Source: Mycoplasmataceae bacterium (lineage in GTDB: Bacteria > Bacillota_I > Bacilli_A > Mycoplasmatales > Mycoplasmoidaceae). Taken from it: a stretch of DNA of 41,953 nt. Position numbers and translations under genes: made by a program. The notes below the pieces were generated by a model, which saw nothing but the letters and a program-made list of their open reading frames with translations, searched no databases and was not told the DNA's origin. Below, one piece after another: positions 40,404-41,953 of the stretch. The stretch is taken from the NCBI GenBank assembly GCA_031281575.1, contig JAITFD010000022.1, forward strand, positions 1 to 41,953. The letters run 5' to 3'. Position 1 is the first letter of the stretch. Each line of letters begins with the position of its first letter.

Positions 40404-41953
40404 TTATTTCTGATTTTCTGGTAGATCAGCGGCTTTTTGTGGTGATTGTTCATTGCCTTGTTGTTCTCGCAATTCTTCAGGTGCTAAACCAGTTGGAACT
40501 CGTTTCAATTTGCCTTTGCGTTTTCCGGCCGGTGCAAGTCCTTTTAGCGGTAGTGTATCATCTTTACCCTCAACCAATGCTTCTTTTTTACTAAGTGGCA
40601 TACCGGCTTTATTTCTAGTAAAGTCGTATTGATCTTTGGCTTGATCAGCTTTTGATTTTCGATTATCTAGTTGACGATCACGGAAACTGTGAATTTTATC
40701 AGCTCCAGAGTGAACGCTGGTAACCATCTTTTTTGGTACAGTGTAAATGCCACCAATAAATGAACCAACTTTTTTTGCATAACTGACTGCTGAATTGAAT
40801 TGGCCGCGTCCCGAAGTCATCATGAATGATTTTTCGGCACTGAATTGTTCTTCACTAATACCATAACTTTCTTCGTATTTACTTCAAACTAAATATGCAG
40901 TTTGAAATCCGGCTTCTAATACTAATAACGAAGTTACATTTGTAAAAATATTGTAATTTCAAATATCAACAACTGTTGTCGTAATATTTGATGTATCTTC
41001 AGCGCTTAATTGACTCATAATTACTGAATTAATAATTGGGAATAAAATCGCAATAATTTCAAACATTAAATATAACAACAAAATACATCATCAGCGACCA
41101 ATAAAAGCTTTTGTTCAACTTTGCACTGCTTGTTTATTGTTAATTCCGTTTGCTAGATATAAAAAACCCATTAATCAATATGAAATTAAATAAAATGTTC
41201 GTTTAATTGCAACTTGCGTATATGTGTAAACAATTAGAATCATTCCAAATAAAGCATAGATTCCAAATAATCATTGCAAAGCACTAGCGCGATCGGGGAA
41301 ACGGTTTTCGGACATGTTTCAATTGTCACCGTTAGCGTCACCTGTAATGTATGAATAAATTATTTTAACAATATTAACCGATTCAAAAGATCCGTCTTTA
41401 ACAATTACACTAACCAATCCAGCGCTATCGTGTTGGCCGTTAACAATTAAATTAATTAATGAATTATTTTGTGTACCAAGTGATGAATAATAAGGTGATG
41501 ATCGATCATTAATTGTGAAGTCCGCAACTTCTTTTGCGAACGTACAATATTCATCTTTTGTTCCGATTACATTTAAACTATTTGCTAAGCCTTTAAAAAC
41601 CGTAATTGCTTGATTAGTATAGGTACTAACAATATGCGCTTCGGCACTTTCAATTTCGGAAATTTGTGTGATATGTTCTTGTAAAAATGTTAAACCTTTC
41701 CACGGTGTATAAACTTGTAACGATGTTGGATTACTTAATGTTTGTGCAATTTCAGCAATTGTTTGGTATTGACTTTGAATATCATATAGTGCGGTTCGCA
41801 AACCACGGAAAACAGCAATTTGATCGTTACTTAATGTAGTGTTTGGCATTAAGCCATTAATTGTGGTTGTTGCATCAGTAATTCGTGCGCTTAGTCCATA
41901 AGTCGAATCAGTTAAAAGGGTTTTTAATTCGTCATATGCGGTATTAAATTTAG
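40404..41953 (-). CDS. Paralogous multi-pass membrane protein, conjugative-element type, 5' end outside window
   Basis: At least 516 residues; the frame is open to the right edge. Strong similarity to the 37053-40358 product: YSYITGDANGDNW aligned with TAITGDANGDNW, VYTYTQVAIKRTFYLISYWLMGFLYLANGINNKQAVQSW aligned with the same helix-loop, WSKYEESYGISEEQFSAEKSFMMTSG aligned with WSKYEEGFGAGEENFNASKSFMLTEG. The C-terminal tail here is short, basic and charged (FRDRQLDNRKSKADQAKDQ...), without the Pro/Gly repeats. Tandem duplication with divergence of tails suggests two non-identical subunits of one membrane complex. Secretion or conjugation is inferred from family resemblance. Confidence 0.7.

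Overview
The window comes from a small-genome Mollicute-type bacterium (Mycoplasmatota). It is AT-rich and has a Gram-positive PolC. Nearly every long gene is interrupted by in-frame TGA codons at positions where the protein families have tryptophan (for example HMGW in HisH, WVIDPIDGT in HisN, TNWHV in the DUF31 protease). TGA is therefore read as Trp, and all genes below are called with that code. An anaerobic ribonucleotide reductase with its activase, an Fe-S scaffold/GGGtGRT pair and BspA-like surface proteins suggest an anaerobic, probably gut-associated lineage. I cannot name the species.

Layout. 1-4410: 5' part of an O-methyltransferase gene and complete polC (-). 4625-6118: membrane-anchored DUF31-type serine protease (+). 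6115-8484: lon (-) under a CIRCE element. 8659-10668: nrdD (-), apparently lacking its C-terminal glycyl-radical segment. 10829-12589: FtsK/SpoIIIE-like membrane protein with a degraded ATPase site (+). 12546-14030: unknown membrane protein (-). 14047-21134: a complete histidine biosynthesis operon (-): leader peptide hisL, hisG, hisD, hisCB fusion, hisHA fusion, hisF, hisIE, hisN. 21226-22254: unknown membrane protein (+). 22255-27688: four related leucine-rich-repeat surface proteins and a fifth surface protein (-). 27769-32479: ABC-F ATPase, tRNA-Phe, small membrane protein, Ca2+-type P-ATPase (+). 32541-35623: NifU-like scaffold, GGGtGRT protein, Pif1-like helicase (+). 35574-37010: divergent degV (-) and nrdG (+). 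37053-41953: two tandem paralogous large membrane proteins resembling conjugative-element (VirB6-like) transmembrane proteins (-).

The main result is the histidine operon. Mollicutes are generally histidine auxotrophs, yet all ten steps from PRPP to histidine are encoded here in seven genes. Gene order (G-D-C-B-H-A-F-IE) follows the proteobacterial/Bacteroidota arrangement rather than the Firmicute one. Two gene pairs are fused in unusual combinations (HisC-HisB, HisH-HisA). HisG looks like a long-form enzyme that lost its regulatory domain. The operon is preceded by a 15-residue leader peptide with three consecutive His codons and alternative hairpins, which is a histidine attenuator architecture. 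Two gene junctions keep ATGA overlaps in which the TGA is no longer a stop, a likely fossil of a standard-code ancestor.

A second pattern is promoter architecture. Many first genes have a TATAAT box only 6-8 bases before the ATG, so their mRNAs should be nearly or fully leaderless. Genes are also packed very tightly, with convergent overlaps up to 50 bases and a 15-base divergent promoter region between degV and nrdG.
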